This document shows, one piece after another, positions 47,238 through 61,839 of a DNA stretch of 64,000 nucleotides (its first letter is position 1; each line of letters begins with the position of its first letter). The notes under the pieces were generated by a model, which was not told the DNA's origin, ran no database searches, and was given only the letters and a program-made list of their open reading frames with translations. The position numbers and the translations under genes are program-made. The DNA comes from Vitis vinifera. Lineage: Eukaryota; Streptophyta; Magnoliopsida; Vitales; Vitaceae. The DNA is taken from positions 15,101,001-15,165,000 of the forward strand of contig NC_081812.1 in NCBI RefSeq assembly GCF_030704535.1. Direction: 5' to 3'.

Positions 47238-50200
47238 ATGGCGGCATTGTGTGGCATTTACTATGGCGTCCGAACCCCTCTGAAATTCGACTCCACCTCC
47301 ACCTCCACCAGGGTTTTTTCCTTTCAAGCTCTCAAATGGACCACCACCAGGTCCACCACCAGGCTTCGATTCACTTTCCCCCATTTTCCTCCACTCTCTG
47401 CAGGTCTTCTCCCTCTTTCAATTTCTCTCTCGCCTTATATCCTATAATAATTCTTTTATCTTTCTTTTATTGGGTCTGGCTTGCAGTCCGTAATGCCGGT
47501 GGTGCTAGGTGTTCCCCACTCGCTTGCTCCAGAAGAACCCAACAGGGGGAGGACGGTTTATCTACTTCAGGTGAAACTGAAACTCCTTCTTCTGAAACTA
47601 TTAATACTGTCTAGGGTTTATTACTGGCATCTGAATAGTTTCTCTCGAAAGCAATGCATTCTGACATTTGGGAACCTAATTGAATTGGGTTTAAAGTGTT
47701 CCAGCATGGTAAGCACAATGGGTTCTGATTGTCGCATTTTGATTAGCAGTAAATTATGTTTTCAACCTATAAACACCTTTTGGTGTTCATTGTATGTAAC
47801 ATCCTGTCTACCTTGGTGTATAAAGAAATTGCTTTCTAAGTGTAATTCAACAGTAAAAGCAGAGTCTCACTTGAAGGACACCCTTTGATAGACCTGTTTT
47901 CTGATATTCCAAGAAATTTTTTATGTTTCCTTCTGATTTTTTCATGTATCATCCCCATCCACAAAACATTTTAAGATCACGCAGGTTCATTTTTAATGTA
48001 TTCCAATATAATGTGATGGGAAACGAATATGCAGAAGGCGAGAGGATCAGTGCCCCTTATGATGGCCTTAGCAATGTTGCTGTGCCTCACAATTGCATTT
48101 CTGCAGGTAATCCAGAAGAAATAACCCAGGGCCCTGAAACTTATGTATCCTCCATTAGAACTGTTGCTTTATGGGTAAGTGCCTCTCAGCTTACTGTCTG
48201 TTATGTATTGATTTCTTGTTTCTGTTATTGGCTAGAGTAAATTATTGTAGTAGTCGATTCTTGTAGGTGTGCATGGCTGTGATATTTGGTGTTGGTGTGG
48301 GGTTTAAAGATGGAGTTGGCAAAGCATCGGAGTTTTTTGCTGGGTATGAAGGAACATGGCTCTTTATGGCATAATTGTAAAAATTACCCATGTGCGGATT
48401 GGATATTTGTCGTTGTTGTATGAACTTTTATGTTCTTCCTTTGAAATCTTGTTAGGTTTGCATGTCATACCTTCCTCTCACTGTTATTTATAAAGACCAT
48501 TTTCCATAACGAGAAAGAAGGGTATATAAGTTCTTTTGAAGCAAGAATCTCAATGCAAGTGATGGTTAATTACAAACCTTTGTGAGGGTGTAAACTTTCA
48601 CTTAGTACACATTGTCGTTCAGTCTTACTACTTCTGCACATGAACCTCAAGTAATTGAAAATCAGAAGATGATAATGCTGCTAGTCTCCATAAAAGAAAG
48701 AAAGAAATAATGACCCTAGAGAAATTTTTATTTATTTATTTCTGCTTTTGCTATATTCTTGCATTGTTGGAATGTCTCGGTATTAACTACCCTATTGCAA
48801 ATGAAACATAAATGCATCCCATAGAATGCATATATTTAAAGAAGCAAGCATGCTATACGATTTCTTTTGCATGTGCGCACTTATATGTGCATGTATGTGT
48901 GTGTTTGTGTTTAAACTTGAAAATATGTATTCCTTGCATACTCATCCTTCTAAGAGAGATCTAATTGGAGCGATATGACCTTTATAGTCAAGAAGTTTGT
49001 GTAGATTTATTGTAGCCACCACCACCACCATCATTATTATACACACTTTTGAGATTTTAGTGTTCATTATTAATAATTATCATTTTTTGAACTCTTCTGG
49101 AGGCTCTAAATCTCTCTTGATAACTCTTTATATAAATTATTTTCTTCTTTTATTTTATCTTACTTTTTGCCTTTTGCTTGTCCCTTCTTTCTTTGCCACT
49201 TGTTTGGTTATTTGGTTGGATGTTATGACTGCCATATGGACAAAGGAAACCAACCACATGTATTCACAATAGTGATGAACTTGGGCATGTTGGGAGCCAA
49301 ATAGAAGATCTACCTAATCTTACCTCACTTGGAGGTTTTCAACCCAAGGTCGGATTGGATTGAGTTGCTTGGGTTATGAGAAACTATTTCATTTGTAAAT
49401 TTACTTAACTTGCATCTGTTAATATGTCGATCACTTTGTCACTTGTTCCTAAAAAAACAAACTTTATAAAGTAGCGCTTCTAGATATAGAAGTAAATAGG
49501 TTGCAAGGATAATATAAAAAATTTGTTCTCATTGTTTCTCTCTTTACCTATATAAAAAAAAGATAATATAACAAATTTGTATTTAAATATGGGATGAAAA
49601 TAATTCTTATCCTGTATAATGAAACAATTGGTTTGAGTTTGAAACTTCGAATAAGGTTTTCTATTTCTGTATATAATTACTGGAACAATTAGTTATTTTT
49701 TGGCTTCATATACTGTTTTATATGCTTTATTTAATTTTGCACCGTTTGTGACAAAAGCAAACTTAATATAGACTCGCTGTTGCTTAAAATATCAAATACT
49801 ATAGCTAATTTTTAACAACTTATAATTTATATTTGTTTTTAACCAAATCACTAATATTCCATTTAAAACTAGAAGTTGAGGTATTTAGTCTAATAACATA
49901 GATACATGAGATTATATATTGTGCGTATGTTTTTGTTAAATTAGGTTTGAAGTTAGTGAAGTCTCCACTTAAACCCAACCCAACCTGACATTTTTCAACC
50001 TAAGCTTACCTTTTTCAGCTGGTTAGGCTCAAAATCATCTAAGTTGTTACCCTAGCTTAAATCTTGGGCCCTTTTTTGCATTGCTTTCTGAAGTAGTATC
50101 TTAAACTAAAAGGGAAGACAAGTATGGATATAGCTTTTGATTTGGATTTGTTAGATAACCAATTTTCCTAAAAGCTTAAGCTTGTAGGATTTGAATCCAT

Positions 50201-53200
50201 AATGTATATCATGCTCTTTAACACCTTTTCTCACGTGTGGCCACTGGCCGCATACCTCCACATGGATAGATACTCAGATCCATAGGTAAACAACCATAAT
50301 CAGCCTCTTTGGGGCTTATTTAATAAATTGGGGAAATAAATATGCAGTGGGCTTGAACACATGATCTCCCACCAAACTAGGCTTTGATATCATGTCGAAC
50401 AACCAATTTTCCTAAAAGTTTAAATTTGTAGGATTTGAGTTCATGATGTATAGCATGCTCTTTAACAGGATTATTACACTGACTTTGAATTTGGGAATTG
50501 CCTTGGGTTATAAAAATCGTTTCTGCTGACTGCATGTTCTACTATGTTTATTCTTGAATTTTTGGCTTTATATTTGTTTTGCTTTGTTAACCAATTTCTT
50601 CCATAATTATCCTTATTGATTCTTTTCAGGTATTTATTGGAGCAAAGTTTGTCCGTGGACAATCTATTTGTCTTTGTTTTGATTTTCAAGTACTTTCAAG
50701 TACCAACAATGTATCAGGTTGGTATTGGCATTTTGTAATCTAGATGGTATATCATGCAACATTCTGGTGCTATAGGTTTTGGTCGTTTTTCTATTATTTT
50801 TTATTCATATTTTTTTTTATACTGAGGCTTTTACATGTCAATTGGCAGTAACAGAAATTTGTATGATGTTGCAAATGTAGGGTCGGGTTCTTTCATATGG
50901 TATTGCTGGTGCAATTATCTTTCGTTTGTCATTGATACTTCTAGGAACCGCCACCCTTCAGGTGAAATTCCATGTGTATGAATTTATTTATTTTTATTAT
51001 TATTATTTTTTTTCACTTCATGGTTCTATTGCTGTTAATTGGATTTCTTTCTGAAATTTTGGCTGGGTTATATGAAAGAGGTTTGAAGCAGTAAACCTAT
51101 TATTCGCTGCAATACTTCTGTTCTCATCATTCAAGGTGCCATTTCTCTTCTAAACTGATATAGCAATTCTTGATGCAATATCTATTTTAATTTTCTTTCC
51201 TCTGTGGATTTAAGCAAGTTATTAGTAATCTTATCCAGTGGATATATTTTTGCAGGTAGATCACAGCCCTAACATATTTTCTGCTTCTATATGTATTCTG
51301 CTGTGTGGATTTCTGCAAGTAAGTTATATGATTCCTATTTTTCTCTTGTTTATAAACAGCTATTTGCTGCTGATGAAGATGAGACAGACCTATCCAACAA
51401 CTTTGTAGTGAAGACATGCCAGAAATTCATTCCTGTGACTGGTAACTATCTTGTCTTTCTATGCATATAGACATATGTATATACATATATAGATGTCACA
51501 GGAGGTTGTCAATAGTTTTTTTTTTGTAATTTTTATGAACTAGTTAAGTTTTTCCAACCTGAGATGGAATTTTAGTAGTTTGACTTAATGTGGTTCCATA
51601 ATCATTAAACTTGTTTTACACAGCCAAAATCAGAAAAATTGCACTCTGAAACCTAAGAAATTATGTCTTGAATGTGACAGCATTGGTCACTTCTGTTTTC
51701 TTCAGTATAAATTTGTGGTTGTATGGTTCAAAGCTGGCATGTCCTGTGCTGCCATATAGATAAGAATCCTTATCAATGGGAGTTTTCCAAATTTGTTTCA
51801 GATTTCTGCTTGTTAGTCATTACACATTTGCTTTAATTATTGGTGTATTGTTGTTGATAACATTTTCTTTCCTCCTATAGCAAAATATATTCCAACTTTC
51901 CATTCTTGATGCCTGAATATTCTTGCCTCTAGTGCAATGCTTCAAGTTCCCACTGTTACTCCCTTTGATGTCCCGGCTTATTGTTGGACAAAGAATGCTA
52001 CCAATCACCATCAAGATCTATAGTGAAGAGAGCACTTCAATGAAGAAATAATAGGATGATAATAATTATCGTGTTAAAAATTTGAGAATCTAGTACTTTG
52101 AATCTTTCTGTGAAATGAGCTATAAGTTGGGGTGGGCTAAGCTTGGGCTCAAATATAGCCAGAAGCAGGGGCCAGTGACTCAAGCTCAGCCCAGTCCAAT
52201 CTAAGGCACTCTCAGCTTGAGCGAGCCCTTTTGTGAAATTAACCTTAGATTAGGTTCAAACTGGCCTGATATTTGACCTTCTCATTACAATTGTTAGAAC
52301 TCAACACATAGTTCTACTCAGTTAACCACAAAGTACATTCTTAACCATATAGTCTAGGATATTTCTGTAGGCTCAAAACATAACATGCTAGGAGGGCATA
52401 TACCCAGGTCCTTTTTTCTGATCCAACTCCAGGTTGAGTATAGGCCAGCCCAAGCTCAGTCCTTGTTAGATGGGCTCTAGAAAATCAAATATGAAGAATG
52501 AAGAGATAGAAAATAGGATTTGAGACGAAATACAAAGAAATGAAAGGGGATCAAGTGTATTTGTACTGACTCTGAGATTAACATTGTCCATTTCCATCCA
52601 GTAATTACTCTGGAGTCTGGACTCAACTTGGCTCAAGTATGCATAAGAAAGGTAGTTTGTGATAAGGATTTGTGGAGTCAGATTGTATGTATCAAATCAT
52701 TCCTCTCACAGATTTTCCTACACTTTCGTTTTCTTAATATTGCTTTCTATAAACTTGATAGCTAACATTCAATCTTTGAAGTAGAATGTATGACAACAGT
52801 GATGAGAACTGTGCAAGAAAGCCTCCTAGGCTTTTGAGGAGCTGTTTTTTCTCTTTTTCTTTTTCCTTCTTTTTCAAATCTGAAGAAATATTTTATTTGC
52901 TAAAAATGATTATGTTGTTGGCAGATTATGTTGTGCTAGCTGATGTTTATGGTCCAAGATTTGTTTGTTCTTAATGTTGCAGCTAATTATGATGGCAATC
53001 TATTCGTAACAATTCAAGATGGTGTCTGGAAAGTAAGTCATTGATGGGATTGTGTTGACTTATCAACATCTTACTCTACGCCCTATAAAATGGGTTAGAA
53101 TTTTTCTGCAGATCAGGAAATCGGACTATTTCAACTTAGAGGTTTATATGTAATTTACTGTGTTAAATTAATATTTATTCAATTTCTAACAGGAATCAAA

Positions 53201-55181
53201 CATTTTGGGCAGGCCACTCCTTTACTCCTTACAGTAGTAGTTATTGAGCTCAGTGACATTGCATTTGCTGTGCGTTCTTGTTATCCCTCATCTATATCAG
53301 GCATTTACATTCTTAGAGTTCACACTTTGCTGTTCAATTGGAATGAAAATTATTATGCGTTCCTTTCTTTTCTTTAGGTCGACTCAATACCAGCGGTTTT
53401 TGGTGTTACACGGGATCCTTTCATAGTTTTTACATCTAATCTCTTTGCCATCTTAGGTAATTTCTGTTTTTTACATTTTTATATAGGCTCTATCAAATGT
53501 ACTCAGGTTGCACCCCTTTTGCATTTTATACTATTTCATTGGTTTTCATGTAAAAGAGTTAATTCTTATTATCATATTATTTTGCATGCATATGATCATT
53601 ATCTTGGCTATGTTTCTTATGCTATTAGACTGACTTTTGATCATATCAGAAATGCATTTAGAATGTCATTTGGATTTTAACCTTTGATTAAGATTGCTTG
53701 CCTTTTATTAGCAGGAGACTAATTGGCAATTATTCCATTCAATGTAGGTTTGAGGTCACTTTACACACTTATTTCTGAAAGCATGTCAGAATTGGAGTAT
53801 CTACAGGTAAAAGATTGATTTACTGCATGTGAATTTATGATGCAAAGTTCTACTGTCTAAGGACATACGATGCATGCACTTTTCAAATGTCCCCTAACTG
53901 GTATTATGATCCAGTTGATAGAATTAGAACTTGACATCATCCACAATTAGTGCTAAAGATTGCTATTTCTTCCAAAATGGAAGCATTATGCTGTTTGCAA
54001 TATAAACTGTGAGCTTCTTCTTCACATCCTTCTTCAATAGGCTAGGATCTTTAGGAAAGAAACTCATCATTTTATTTTGTTATAATGATACTGTATTAGT
54101 GTATTGCATTATTTGGGGACCTGGGAAATAATCCCTTCAGTAATGAGTATTGGTCAGAGACAGTATTCATATAATGGAGGGAGGGGACTAAGACAATGGA
54201 TTAGGGTACTACTCAATTTAACAAGCTATAAACCGAATGGCATTTCCTGAGAGAACAAGTTATGCAACAATCTTTTTTCTGTATTGAATGTCAAATCCAC
54301 TCAGTGGAATGGAATATAACCTTTTACTCATCTTTTTATTGACAAAACACACTAAAAAAAGGCAATATAATGGAACATTTTTTTTCTTTCTTTCTTTCTG
54401 GTTTTTTATTTTCCTTTTTGGGAGATGAAGTGGGTGTAGCTTTGGTTTTGTTGGGGTGTAACTTTGCCATAAATCTTTTCTCCAGCATTTTTTTGTAATA
54501 CAGGTCATGGCTTTTATTGAATGCTTCTCAGTTTTTATTTGCCTTAAATGAATACATCAGTAATGGATTTTGGAATACAATCGGATTTCCAGAGGTCTGA
54601 AGTTTTGCTCATCTGAGTTCTTATATGACTAGATGGTGATTCCTTGGGAAGTTTAGTCAGTTTTTAGTCTAAGCACCGAGTTGATGTATGAATAGCCAAG
54701 GAGATCATGGAGAAGCTTTGCAAACCAGAAATTTGATAGAACTGGTCAAGTTTTAGGTGCAAATTGCAAAGATGAGGAATTGTTTGTCATTTTCAATGTC
54801 ATTGTAGTATTGTGTGTGGACTCTTTATTATTTATTATTCTTCCAATCCACACCATGTGCTTATATTCACAGCATGTTAACAGGGTTGGATATTTCTTAT
54901 TGACACAATCTTCTTTTTCCTGGTCAGCCATCCATTGGTGTTGTTCTGGGCTTTATTGGGTGTAAGATGATCTCAGATTTCTTTGGTGGGTATTTCTAAG
55001 ATGCAAATGACTCGTTTCTTTTGTTCTCTATGCAATTTTATATACATTATCCTGTAGAAAAACTTAAAATATCTCAATTCTCGCTGCAGGATTCCATGTA
55101 TCAACTGAGGCTTCTCTCGGTTTTGTCGCTACAAGTCTTGGTGCTGGGGTACTGTTGAGTCTAATGAAGAAATCTGACTAG
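47238..55181 (+). CDS. PDE149: Thylakoid TerC-family membrane protein (PDE149-like), 14 exons, 389 or 365 aa
   Basis: Coding exons: 47238-47403, 47487-47570, 48035-48174 (or 48107-48174), 48267-48343, 50630-50717, 50881-50961, 51079-51135, 51360-51441, 52983-53032, 53213-53269, 53378-53456, 53748-53806, 54928-54985 and 55090-55181. All junctions are GT-AG and the frame holds with either exon 3. The long form is closer in length to Arabidopsis PDE149/AtTerC (At5g12130, about 384 aa). The first 55 residues are Ser/Thr/Arg-rich with no acids apart from one Asp, as in a plastid transit peptide. The TerC core shows [14 protein letters not shown] and [19 protein letters not shown], the two conserved acidic transmembrane motifs, within about seven membrane segments. 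The bacterial relatives are tied to tellurite resistance or metal export; the plant protein is needed for thylakoid formation and insertion of thylakoid proteins. Intron 4 (2.3 kb) holds a TRIM. Confidence 0.92.
50149..50467 (-). mobile_element. TRIM (terminal-repeat retrotransposon in miniature) in TerC intron 4
   Basis: Two direct 75-bp terminal repeats, 50149-50223 and 50393-50467, both begin TG and end TTTAACA. On the minus strand the right repeat is followed at once by TGATATCAAAGCC, which matches 11 of 13 bases of the initiator-Met tRNA primer-binding site, so the element lies in minus orientation. It is flanked by GGATT at 50144-50148 and GGATT at 50468-50472, a perfect 5-bp target-site duplication. 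The inner part is only about 170 bp and has no coding capacity. The two repeats differ at about 11 of 75 sites, mainly transitions, so the insertion is old. Confidence 0.88.
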
Positions 55182-55817
55182 CCAAAGGAGCTGGGACAGT
55201 TGATTGATTTGTTTTAAAATTTACAACAGGCAGTCACATTGTTGCTCTTTGTCTGTTCCAGTCCAATTTACAATCGGCCACCAACTGTGAAACTGATATT
55301 TATCTGGCTTTGATGGTAATAATAGATTTCATTGACTATCATTATAATTATATTAAAATATTTCAATAAATCATTTTAGAAATAAACTTAAAATCATACA
55401 TAATTTTAAAATTTTCATTTCTAAAAATATTTTTATTTTTCTTAATCAAATGCTTCTTTTTTTTTTTTTTAAGTAAAAAAGAATAAAAATATTTTTAGAA
55501 AATAAAAATAAAAAATAAGAATTATTTTTAGAAAAACTAAAAATGTTTTTTAAAAAAATAAAAAATAGAAAAATAGAAATTTTTTTCTAAACTCATACAA
55601 TTTTTTAACTAATTTTATCAAACATAGAATTAATTTTCTACAGTTTTTATTTATTATTATTCTTTTTTCCTAGCGGAGCTAAAAACATTGAAAAAAATAA
55701 TAATAAAAAATAAAACCACTGTATTTCATCTTGTAATTAAATCCAACGGCTGAGAGAAGAGCCCAGGATTTCATCTTGTAACCGCCCTCCCACTGTATTT
55801 CTCCTCCGCCGCTCGCT
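55182..55817. other. TerC 3' UTR and AT-rich spacer
   Basis: The first 150 bases are likely 3' UTR. 55330-55720 is an A/T-run-rich, self-complementary stretch like other decayed MITEs here. 55750-55817 becomes GC-richer and belongs to the displaced upstream part of the GSTL promoter. Confidence 0.5.
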
Positions 55818-55890
55818 GACTTCCGCATAGCGTCATTGCTCGCAATGGCGTGGAACCAGTCCGTATCTCTCTTCCGGATGATGACTTCCG
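55818..55890 (+). promoter_or_regulatory. Displaced first copy of the 65-bp GSTL promoter repeat
   Basis: The unit runs from GACTTCCGCATAGCG at 55818 to the next GACTTCCG at 55883. It is nearly identical to the sequence directly right of the retrotransposon (62407 onward). It contains CGTCA at 55831-55835, i.e. TGACG on the other strand. The copia element begins at 55891, eight bases into the second unit, so this copy now lies 6.7 kb from the GSTL start. Confidence 0.8.
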
Positions 55891-56195
55891 TGATGAGAAT
55901 TTAAATTGCATAGGATCACATGTTGACAATTGAGCATGCATTTAACAGCAAAATTCAATCCGTTACCTTGGTTCGTGCTTTGGGAAGTCATTTCTGCTCT
56001 CCTTTGATATCCAATAATCTGCTTTTTGGGTGCGTGATGGTCCGAGAATGAGCGATCACTGAACTCTTCCCTTGTCTCCCAAAATTCAGTCCAAAGTGGA
56101 GTGTGTGAGTGTGTTTGCCGGGAGAGCTCTCAAAGAGAAGAAAGGATGCCCTCCCTAAAATGCAAACACATCTCTCTATATATATATACAAATAA

Positions 56196-56265
<70 letters not shown>

Positions 56266-56452
56266 CACATTACACACTTTAGTTGGACGACTTGACTTAA
56301 TGAGTCAGTCAAGTGAATTAGGGTGAGCCCATAAAAAATAAAGCAACAATATGTGTCCAGTCCCATTATGGACCACAATGCAAAAATAAATTAACACTGA
56401 TTTATGATATTATCAAATTAATTATGTAAGTCCACACATAAAAATTCCAACA
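55891..56452 (-). repeat. LTR of the copia element (3' LTR in element orientation)
   Basis: 562 bp, starting TGATGAGAATTT on the plus strand and ending TTCCAACA. It carries a long (TA)n tract at about 56205-56263. Its partner is 61840-62406. Confidence 0.93.
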
Positions 56453-59400
56453 ATTCTCCCACTTGGACTACATAATCAAACATCACAACATATACATAAT
56501 CATAAATCAATGTCCCATAGAATCTCATCAGAAATAAATAATCAAAAGCAATCATATATGCTTCATTGCTTGATTCATAGGGAAATGTACAATAATAACA
56601 ATTCTTTCAACAATAACATAGTATTACAATACCAAAAAATGGCTCCCACTAACTTAATACAACCTAGGCTTCCAACAACCCCATTTGAGATACATGTTCC
56701 TGAAACGCAATTATGGGTAAGCTTTTTGTTAATGGATCCGCCAACCTACTTTTTGTGGACATGTGTTCAATATCAATAAGAGACTCTGCCACTTTCTCCT
56801 TAACAAAATAGAACTTTACATCAATATGTTTGAAGTGATAAATACTCCTAGTGTTCTTGGAGAAAGCAACAGCTGCGGAATTATCACAAAATAATTTCAG
56901 CGATCTAGAAATGGAGTCAACAACTCCTAAAGCTGAAACAAAATTCCGCATCCACATAGCATGACAACAAGCCTCATAACATGCCACATACTCTGCCTCC
57001 ATAGTTGAGGATGCTGTAAGTGTCTGCTTGACACTTTTCCAAGATACAGCTCTTCCTGCCATCATAAAAATATAGCCCGTAGTGGATTTCTTATCATCTA
57101 TGCAGCCAGCAAAATCAGCATCACAAAACCCAACTACATCAAGTAAGCTGGTGCGCTGATATGTCAACATTAAGTCCTTAGTTCCTTGCAAATACCTAAG
57201 GACCTTCTTAGCTGCTTTCCAATGTTGACTCCCAGGATTGCTCAAGTACCTTCCTAACATGCCCACAACAAAAGCAATATCAGGGCATGTACATACTTGA
57301 GCATATATAAGGCTGCCCACCACAGATGAATAAGGAATGGTCTTCATTTCCTCTCTCTCATCATCATTTTGAGGACACTGAGCTTTTGAAAATTTATCAC
57401 CCTTCACAATTGGCGCTTTAGTAGATTTACAGTTGTGCATATTGAACCTCTTCAATATCCTTTCAATATATGCTCTTTGAGACAATTTAAGCACTCCATT
57501 AGCCCTATCACGAAGAATCTTTATGCCTAAGACATAAAAAGCCTCACCAAGATCCTTCATGTCAAAATGGGTTGACAACATGTGCTTTGTCTCAATCAAC
57601 AAGTCAAGATCATTTTATGCGAGTAGTATATCATCAACATATAAAACAAGAAATATGTAACTACTCCCACTGACCCTCAAATATATGCATCTGTCAACTG
57701 TATTTTTTTTAAAGCCATTTTGGGTGATAATCTTATCAAACTTCAGATACCACTGCCTCGAAGCCTGTTTAAGACCATAAATGGACTTATTGAGCTTGTA
57801 AACTAAATCTTCCTTTCCAACTTCTACAAAACCAATAGGTTGCTCCATATACACCTCCTCATCCAAATCACCATTCAAGAAAGCTGTCTTGACATCCATC
57901 TGATGTAGCTCCAAGTCAAAATGAGCTACGATGACCATAATCACTCTAAAAGAGTCCTTGGTTGACACAGGTGAGAAGGTTTCTTTGAAATCAATTCCTT
58001 CTCTTTGACTATAACTTTTAACCACAAGTCTAGCTTTATATCTCTTTATTTTCCCGCTAGAATCACGTTTGGTCTTAAAGACCCACTTGCACCCAACTGG
58101 TTTACAACCATGAGGCAATTCAACCAAGTCCCAAACACCATTCATATACATAGAATTCATTTCATCATCCATGGCTTCTTTCCAAGATATGAATTGAGGA
58201 CAATGAATTACTTCTTGGTAAGTGACTGGATCAAAAGCATCATAACTATCATACTCATGCTCCTGCAAATAAACCATATAATCATCTGAAATAGCCGGCC
58301 TACGAACCCTCTGTGATCTTCTCAAAGGAACCTCATTAACAACTGTATCATCTACAGGAAGGTCGGATTCCACTTGATCACCATGCTCTCCTTGATTAGT
58401 GGCTGGCTGTTGGACAATAGGAACATGAGATGTAGGAAAAGGAATCACAACATGCTTTTCTCCAAAAGGTATTTCACGAGGCATAAAATTTGGATCAACA
58501 TTAACTTCATCCTCAAAATATACAGCCCTGTCTGATTCAATGATCCTGGTGGTATGAGATGGACAATAGAATTTGGAACTCCTTGATCCAATGCAATAGC
58601 CAACAAAGAAACCACTAATGGTTTTAGGATCAAGTTTCTTTGACTGTGGGTTATAGGGCCTAACCTCAGCCTTACATCCCCAAACATGGAAATGGTGAAG
58701 ACTGGGTTTCTTTCCTGACCATAGCTCATAAGGTGTCTTAGGCACAGACTTACTGGGCACTTGATTCAAAATATATGCCGCAGTCCTTAAGGCTTCACCC
58801 CATAGAAATTCTGGTAAAGAGGAATTGGACAACATGCACCTCACCATATCTAACAATGTGCGATTCCTCATTTCTGCAACCCCATTCTGTTGAGGAGTGC
58901 CTGGCAATGTATATTTCGCATCAATGCCACATTCCAACAGAAACTTAGCAAATGGTCCAGGATTCCGTCCAGTCTCATCATATCTCCCATAATACTCGCC
59001 ACCTTTATCAGACTTCACAGCTTTAATGGGCTTTCCCAACTGCAACTCCACCTTAGCCTTAAAGGCTTTGAACACATTCAGGGAGTCAGATTTCTCATGG
59101 ATTAGTTCAACATAACCAAATCTAGAGAAATCATCAATAAAAGTGATGAAATATCTATAACCCCCTAAAGCAGTTGGTGACAAAGGACCACATATATCTG
59201 TGTGGATCAAGTCTAAAGTACTTCCACACCTATCAATCTTCTCCTTTCTGGTCTTTGCTGTCATCTTCCCCTTTAAGCAAACAACACAAGTTTCGAAGTC
59301 TGAGAAATCAAGATTAGAAAGCACACCATCTTTCACCAATCTCTCTAATCTTTGCCTAGAAATATGACCTAGGCGTTTGTGCCACAACATGGAAGAACTC

Positions 59401-61839
59401 AAATTCATTCTAGCACGCTTGCAACCAACAACAGAATTAACAGAGGATGAATCACATAATAAACCATGATGCAAACTGAGACTATAAAGATTTCCAAACA
59501 AAACACCATTGCCAATTAAGACTGAGTTGCAAAAAATATCCACTTTTCCACCTCCAAAGTGAAAAAAATAACCATGTCTATCCAAAGAAGATACAGAAAT
59601 CAGATTCCTCCTAAGTGAGGGTATAAAAGCCACATTGTGTAACAACAAAAAGCTTTATGTGATCAACTTCAGCTTTATCATGCCAAAAAATTCCACTTTC
59701 ACTTTGCTTCCGTCACCCATATACACACATTCTTCATGCTTTGACGACTTCCTTCTGTTTGTCATCTCCTGCAAAGAATTAGTGACATGAATAGTGGCAC
59801 CAGTATCTAACCACCAAGAATTGGCATGAACATCAACAATATTTGTCTCAATCATGTTTGCATTCAAATTAACCACAACCACAATTTCACCTTTCTTTTT
59901 CTTCTCTAGCCAAATTTTAAATTTGAAGCAATCAACTTGCTTGTGGCCAATCTTATGGCAAAAGTTGCACTTCCCCTTGAATTTCTCACTCTTTGCAGGA
60001 TTAGAAGAAACAGATGCGTTGGAGGTTCCTTGATTTGAATTCCCTTTCCTCTTGAACTGCTTAGAGCCTCCAAAATTCTTGTGTGGAGGTTTTTTCTTCA
60101 CATTACTGGCTTGATTTGTTATAAGAGCAAGGGAGTGAGTCTCATTTTTCTTCAGTGAGACTTCATGTTGCACTACAATGGACATCAACTCCTCTAGAGT
60201 CCATTCTTCCTTCAAGGCATTGTAAGTCAACTTCACTGCATCAAAGGAAGCAGGAAGAGACTCAAGTATCAACCATTTCAGAAAATTTTCACCCAACTCC
60301 ACTTTCATCTCATTTGCCTTGTTGAAGTAGTGCCTTAGCTTGATGATATGATCCCTAACCCCACTAACTCCATCATATACAGTAGTTGTGAGAAGCTTCA
60401 AATGAGTTGCCATTTCAGCCTTATCAACTTTGGTATAATTGACCTTCACATATTCCAAGAAGTCTTTGGCCCGCATTCTTTGATAGATTTATCCATAGTG
60501 AATTTCATCACCATCAAACAACTCCTGTTGGAGTGCTCTCATCTTTCATAAAATAATCTTTCATCTGCAGAGCTCACATCAGTGAGCTTACTTGGCTCAT
60601 CAACCCTCAAAGCCAAGTCCAGATTTTGCAGAGTCATATGCACGTTAAAGGACTCAAACCATTCTTCAAAATTATTTCCAGTAAGAGGTTTGATGGCAGA
60701 CAATTGCAGAGAAATACCAGGATTGCTGGTAGCTGGAAAATAGCAAAATTCAACAGTATGCATATTATTACAATATCATGCATTTGCTAATTTCCATAAT
60801 TTCTCAATTTAGCAATAGCTTGGAATTTTAAAAATTCCACGGCGGTAAGGACAACTAATTAAATATTACAACCAAGATGTACTAATTTTATTACCGAAAG
60901 GGCAAAGAAAATTAGTACGGTTCATAATATACAATTAATTTCCTTCACCAATCTAAGCATCCTACCAAGCATTGTTATCATCGATAGGACAATTACAATA
61001 CCCGTATGGATCTTAGTAATCACAATAATAAAACGATTAAATGCGGGAGTTAAATTATCTCAGCAAAGACAATTTGACACATATAGGGTCACGATAGGCA
61101 ACCACATATATGTTCACAATTGTCATGAATAAAATTCAAAATATCTTAATTTTCACAATTTGACACACTTGGAATTGCCATAGGCAATCACACAAGTGTG
61201 CTTCATTGCCTCAATAAATTGAAATATTTAACAAAATTTACATAGGACAACATTATCGATATAAGGAAAAATTATACCATAAAGAACAATAATAATAATA
61301 ATTGTCCCAATAAAGTCAAATTTAACAAATGTATAATAATTCTAGCATATGCACAATCAATCCAAGAATACCAAGGCAACAAAAAAAAAAAAAATTGTTT
61401 TTTTTATGACGTCATCACATCACTATTCACCTTCTCCTCCAGCTGAGCACGGCCTGGTTCTGGAGAAGAAAAAAAAAAATTTTCCACCCAAAATTTCACG
61501 CATTTTTCGTCAAAAATACATAGATTTCCATCCTCAAACATCAATTCTTTAATCCAAACCCAAAAAATTGCACAAAAAACGCATAATAGCAAGAACCAAA
61601 CAAGCCCTAATTTTCGAAATATCATCAAATGAGCTCCAAAAATCACAAAATTTGATGGGTTTTGCTTCAAACAATATTCTCTACAAGTTTCCAACAACAA
61701 TCAGGCTTGAAAACAGAGAATCAACATCAAACGAGAAATAAAATTCAAAAAAAATTGCTTCCACAACAGGAAACGAGAAACCCAAAAATTAACCCAAAAT
61801 TGCAGCTCAAATATCAATCATGCTTGCTTTGATACCAAT

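Noticed and set aside
47923-48034. Open frame extending left of TerC exon 3
   Set aside because: It reads through intron 2. The next acceptor upstream (near 47984) would join out of frame to exon 3, so I stopped the exon at 48035.
56205-56263. Possible regulatory or origin-like AT tract
   Set aside because: It is a plain (TA)n microsatellite inside the LTR.
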